From contig JACZXN010000083.1 in the NCBI GenBank assembly GCA_022571575.1, positions 1 through 7,196 of the forward strand: a stretch of DNA of 7,196 bases, in the 5' to 3' direction. Made by a program: the position numbers and the translations under genes. This document shows, piece after piece, positions 4,450 to 7,196 of this stretch. Each line of letters opens with the position of its first letter. Positions within the stretch are counted from its first letter, which is position 1. The notes under the pieces are model-generated. The model worked only from the letters and a program-made list of their open reading frames with translations, ran no database searches and was not told where the DNA came from. Origin of the DNA: Chloroflexota bacterium. Its GTDB lineage: Bacteria > Chloroflexota > Dehalococcoidia > UBA3495.

Positions 4450-6998
4450 CACGGCTGGCCCTCCGCAGACGTATCGTCACCCTGGTGGCACTGGCCCTGT
4501 TGATGGCCGGCGGCGTCTATTCGGTGACGCAAATGAAGATCGAGCTGTTCCCCAACGTCGACTTTCCGTTGATCAGCCTGATCACAGCCTACCCCGAGGC
4601 CGATCCGGAAACGGTTCTTCAGGGGGTCACCATTCCCCTGGAGAGCGCCTTTGAGGGTCTGGACGGACTGGAACGCCTGCGCTCTGTCTCATCCCCGGGG
4701 CTCTCCCTGGTGATCGCCGAGTTTGAGTTCGGGACCGATATGAAGCGGGCCGCCAGCACGGCCGCCCAGAAAGTAGCCGGCATCACCCTTCCCGCCGGTG
4801 TGCGGTCACCGAGGGTGGCAAGGGTGAGTCCGGAGGAGACGCCCATCCTCCAGCTCAGCGTGCTGTGGGAGGGCCACTCAGATGAGCTGCTCGAGTTGGT
4901 GACCGTCAGCGTACTGCCGGCACTCCAGGACTTGGAGGGGGTGTTCAACGCCGAAGTTCCCGTGGGCGCCGGCATCACCCGGACCAACGGCGAGCCCAGC
5001 CTGCCCGTCACCATTGCAAAGAAACCCGACGCCAATACCGTATCGGTGGTCGAGAGGGTGTTGGAGGGACTCGAGGGATTGAAGCCTCGCCTTCCCTCCG
5101 GAGTGGAGTTCGTCACGTTGGAGAACCAGGCTCCTCGGATCCGGGACTCCATTGAATCTCTGGAGCGCGAGACGCTTTTGGGTGCGCTGTTCACCATCGC
5201 CGTCATCTTCGCCTTCCTCCTCAGCGTCCGCCCGACCCTGGTGAGCAGTATCTCCATACCCGCCAGCATCCTGGGAGCGCTCATCATCATGCGCTGGACC
5301 GGGATGACGCTGAACATCATGACCATTGGCGGACTGGCCATCGCCGTGGGCCGCGTGGTGGACGACAGCATCGTGGTGTTGGAGAACGTCTACCGTCATA
5401 TCCAGCAGGGAGATGACCGGCTCGAAGCGACCGTGGCGGCCACCCGCGAGGTCGCCGGGGCCATCATCACCTCCACGTTGACCACCATCGCGGTTTTCCT
5501 CCCGCTGACCATCATCGGCGGCATCATCGGCGCCTTCTTCCTGCCATTCGCCCTCACCGTTACCTACGCCTTGCTGGTCTCCCTGGTGGTGGCGCTGACG
5601 GTGGTGCCGGTGCTGGGGAGTCTCTTGATCAAGCCGGCGGATAAGCCGGTGGTGCGCGACACGTGGCTCCAGAGGGCCTACACCCCGCTCATTCGCTGGG
5701 CCCTGGGGCACAAGGCCGCCACTCTGGCCGTCGCCCTGGTTCTCTTTGCCGGCAGCTTTGGACTGCTCGGCTCCATCCCCAGGACCTTTCTACCCAGTTC
5801 GGGTAACGACCGGCTGACCGTGGGCCTGACCCTCCCCCCTGGCGCCACCAGAGACGCCATGCTGCTGGGGGTGGGACAGGTCGAAGCGGTGCTGGGCCGG
5901 CTGAGGGACGAGGGAGCGGTGGACGCATTTGAAGTTACGGTGGGCGCCGGCGGTCCCCGGGGTGGACCGGGTGGGGGCGGCTTTCGCGGCTCTAATTCAG
6001 CGAGCTTCATGGTCCTGCTGACCGGTGACGCCGACGCGGCTGAGACCGCCAGTCTGCTGCGGAGCGAGCTGGTGGGCGGCGAGGGCGCCGTGGTGGTGAC
6101 CGAGGGCCGAGGGGGCGGACCGGCGAACAGCAACCGGCTGGAGTTGGTCCTGACCGGGGCTGACTACGATGAGGTGTCGGCCACGGCGGCGCGGATCGTG
6201 GTGGCGCTTCAGGGCGTGGAAGGCGTGGCGAACGTGGGCGGCGATGCCTCGGCCACCGTCGTGGACGGCCGCCCCGGACCGGGTACTCTCAGCCAGGTCA
6301 GCCGCGTCGATGGCAGGCGGGCCGTCACCATCACGGGTTCCATCATTGACGAGAACCTGCAGGAGGTCAATCGGCGAGTCGATGCCGTGGTGGACCGCGT
6401 GGGCTTGCCGGCCGGGGTGGGCCTGGAGACCGGCGGTGTCTTTGCCGATATCCGGGAGGCCTTCTCTAATATGGCCAGGGCCATGGTCTTGGGCATCCTC
6501 CTGGTTTACCTGGTGATGGTCATCAGCATGCGCTCGCTCCGGACCCCGTTCGTCATCATCCTCAGCCTTCCCCTGGCCTCCATCGGCGCCGTGGGCGCTC
6601 TGTTCATCACCCAGCGCGCCCTGGGTCTGCCGGCTCTGATTGGCCTGCTCATGCTCATCGGGCTGGTGGTCACCAACGCCATTGTGCTCATCTCATTCGT
6701 GGAGCAGTTGCGCGCCCGGGGCCTGAGCCTATATGACGCCCTGATCGAGGGAGGACGGACCCGGATCCGGCCCATCATGATGACTGCGTTCACCACCAGC
6801 TTCGCCTTGCTGCCCCTGGCGGTCGTAGCCGGTGGAGAGGGCATCCTCAGCGCCGGGCTGGCCACGGTCGTCATCGGCGGGCTGCTGACCTCGACCTTCC
6901 TCACCTTGGTGGTGATCCCCGTGGTGTATAGCCTGCTTCGGCGGGACGGGGTTCCCCGCCGGGCGTCCGCAGCCCCGCGAGGGGAATCAGGCGGGTAG
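4437..6998 (+). CDS. RND-family efflux permease apparently lacking both docking subdomains
   Basis: An 853-residue inner-membrane proton-driven pump of the HAE/AcrB superfamily. Twelve membrane segments can be read: TM1 about 13-33, TM2-TM6 246-398, TM7 426-446, TM8-TM12 680-834. The expected order is kept: TM1, first periplasmic porter loop (34-245), TM2-6, TM7, second loop (447-679), TM8-12. TM4 has the proton-relay pair Asp309-Asp310 (GRVVDDSIVVLEN). Arg778 and Thr783 in TM11 match AcrB Arg971 and Thr978, but the AcrB Lys940 position is Thr746 (GLVVTNAIV). Normal length is about 1020-1070; the shortfall appears to be two segments missing at equivalent places, near residues 175-180 and 605-620, where AcrB carries its DN and DC docking subdomains. 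A Gly-rich stretch is present at 503-518. Start GTG 4437 has GGAG 6 nt upstream. No adaptor or outer-membrane partner is in the window. The frame is intact, so it is not a pseudogene. Substrate unknown. Confidence 0.92.
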   Translation: MGLLTRLALRRRIVTLVALALLMAGGVYSVTQMKIELFPNVDFPLISLITAYPEADPETVLQGVTIPLESAFEGLDGLERLRSVSSPGLSLVIAEFEFGTDMKRAASTAAQKVAGITLPAGVRSPRVARVSPEETPILQLSVLWEGHSDELLELVTVSVLPALQDLEGVFNAEVPVGAGITRTNGEPSLPVTIAKKPDANTVSVVERVLEGLEGLKPRLPSGVEFVTLENQAPRIRDSIESLERETLLGALFTIAVIFAFLLSVRPTLVSSISIPASILGALIIMRWTGMTLNIMTIGGLAIAVGRVVDDSIVVLENVYRHIQQGDDRLEATVAATREVAGAIITSTLTTIAVFLPLTIIGGIIGAFFLPFALTVTYALLVSLVVALTVVPVLGSLLIKPADKPVVRDTWLQRAYTPLIRWALGHKAATLAVALVLFAGSFGLLGSIPRTFLPSSGNDRLTVGLTLPPGATRDAMLLGVGQVEAVLGRLRDEGAVDAFEVTVGAGGPRGGPGGGGFRGSNSASFMVLLTGDADAAETASLLRSELVGGEGAVVVTEGRGGGPANSNRLELVLTGADYDEVSATAARIVVALQGVEGVANVGGDASATVVDGRPGPGTLSQVSRVDGRRAVTITGSIIDENLQEVNRRVDAVVDRVGLPAGVGLETGGVFADIREAFSNMARAMVLGILLVYLVMVISMRSLRTPFVIILSLPLASIGAVGALFITQRALGLPALIGLLMLIGLVVTNAIVLISFVEQLRARGLSLYDALIEGGRTRIRPIMMTAFTTSFALLPLAVVAGGEGILSAGLATVVIGGLLTSTFLTLVVIPVVYSLLRRDGVPRRASAAPRGESGG

Positions 6999-7029
6999 CT
7001 CTCGGACGCAACACACTGCTGGTGTTTTA

Positions 7030-7085
7030 GCAACGAGATTCTTTCCCGACGCGTCGGGAACGCCTCAGAATGACATTTTTGAGGC
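7030..7085. repeat. Dispersed-type intergenic repeat (GATTCT...AGAATGACA) downstream of the transporter
   Basis: The segment from GCAACGAGATTCTT (7030) to CTCAGAATGACA (7064-7075) resembles, on the minus strand, the TGTCATTCTGAG...AAGAATCTC repeat that I remember from intergenic regions of Chloroflexota and other environmental bacteria. Its usual short GC middle is replaced here by an 18-bp perfect palindrome. GCCTCA (7062-7067) and TGAGGC (7080-7085) form a further 6-bp inverted repeat. The family match is from memory, not a search. It may act as a transcript end or as a REP-like element. Confidence 0.5.
7043..7060. repeat. 18-bp perfect palindrome
   Basis: TTCCCGACGCGTCGGGAA is its own reverse complement over all 18 bases. 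It has no spacer and no following T-tract, so it is a better protein-binding or recombination site than a terminator. It shares the TCCCGA/TCGGGA arms with the inverted repeat at 830-848. Confidence 0.9.
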
Positions 7086-7116
7086 AACGCCCCGTCGGAT
7101 AAGGGTTAATTTCTCC

Positions 7117-7151
7117 GGGGCCGGTCACCGGTCAAATCTCTTTGCGGCCCC
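7117..7151. other. GC-rich inverted repeat near the right edge
   Basis: GGGGCCG (7117-7123) pairs with CGGCCCC (7145-7151), enclosing 21 bases. The dyad CCGGTCACCGG (7121-7131) overlaps the left arm and would compete with it. The run after the right arm is TTAACG, a poor T-tract. Together with 7086-7196, which has no gene I can support, this is plain intergenic sequence; a minus-strand frame from the right edge stops at 7154-7152 but is too short to call. Confidence 0.35.
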
Positions 7152-7196
7152 TTAACGACGCCCCCGGACCCGTGAAGACGCCACGTTGTTGACGGG

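Noticed and set aside
4878..5711. Minus-strand frame of 277 residues opposite the transporter
   Set aside because: It is rich in His, Gln, Gly and Asp, the usual signature of antisense to hydrophobic coding sequence; no domain.
7152..7196. 3' end of a minus-strand gene entering from the right
   Set aside because: Only 14 codons before the stop, no recognisable sequence, and other frames are equally possible.

Overview
The window is a stretch of roughly 60% GC bacterial DNA holding five protein-coding genes: a crotonase-family enzyme cut off by the left edge (minus strand), a luciferase-like flavin oxidoreductase (plus), a minus-strand pair made of a metallo-beta-lactamase-fold hydrolase followed by a SAM-dependent methyltransferase, and an RND-family membrane transporter (plus). 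Four of the five genes start with GTG; the flavin oxidoreductase uses ATG. The set of catabolic enzymes, the transporter's TM4 signature (GRVVDD) and the style of intergenic repeats suggest Chloroflexota (Dehalococcoidia / SAR202-like). That placement is inference from remembered family features, not a search result.

Layout: 1-694 crotonase (minus, 3' end outside the window). 695-1007 is a divergent promoter region with two TTGACA/17-bp promoters on opposite strands and a perfect 8-bp-arm inverted repeat between their -35 boxes. 1008-2186 is the flavin oxidoreductase. 2187-2254 is a short convergent gap filled by a C/G-rich hairpin that works best as the terminator of the minus-strand pair. 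2255-3016 is the methyltransferase and 3048-3929 the MBL-fold hydrolase, 31 bp apart and probably co-transcribed (hydrolase first). 3930-4436 is a 507-bp divergent intergenic region crowded with short tandem repeats, a candidate promoter and a 26-codon ORF that overlaps the transporter start. 4437-6998 is the RND transporter. 6999-7196 is non-coding and holds a dispersed-type repeat with an embedded 18-bp perfect palindrome.

Functionally, crotonase plus flavin monooxygenase plus hydrolase plus methyltransferase reads as accessory catabolism of organic acids or other carbon compounds, with no complete pathway visible. The most unusual element is the transporter. It has both halves of an HAE-type RND pump, but each half appears to lack the same segment, the docking subdomain that in AcrB contacts the outer-membrane channel. 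No adaptor or outer-membrane factor gene lies next to it here. This fits a pump working in a cell without a conventional outer membrane, although the subdomain assignment comes from a by-eye alignment to AcrB.
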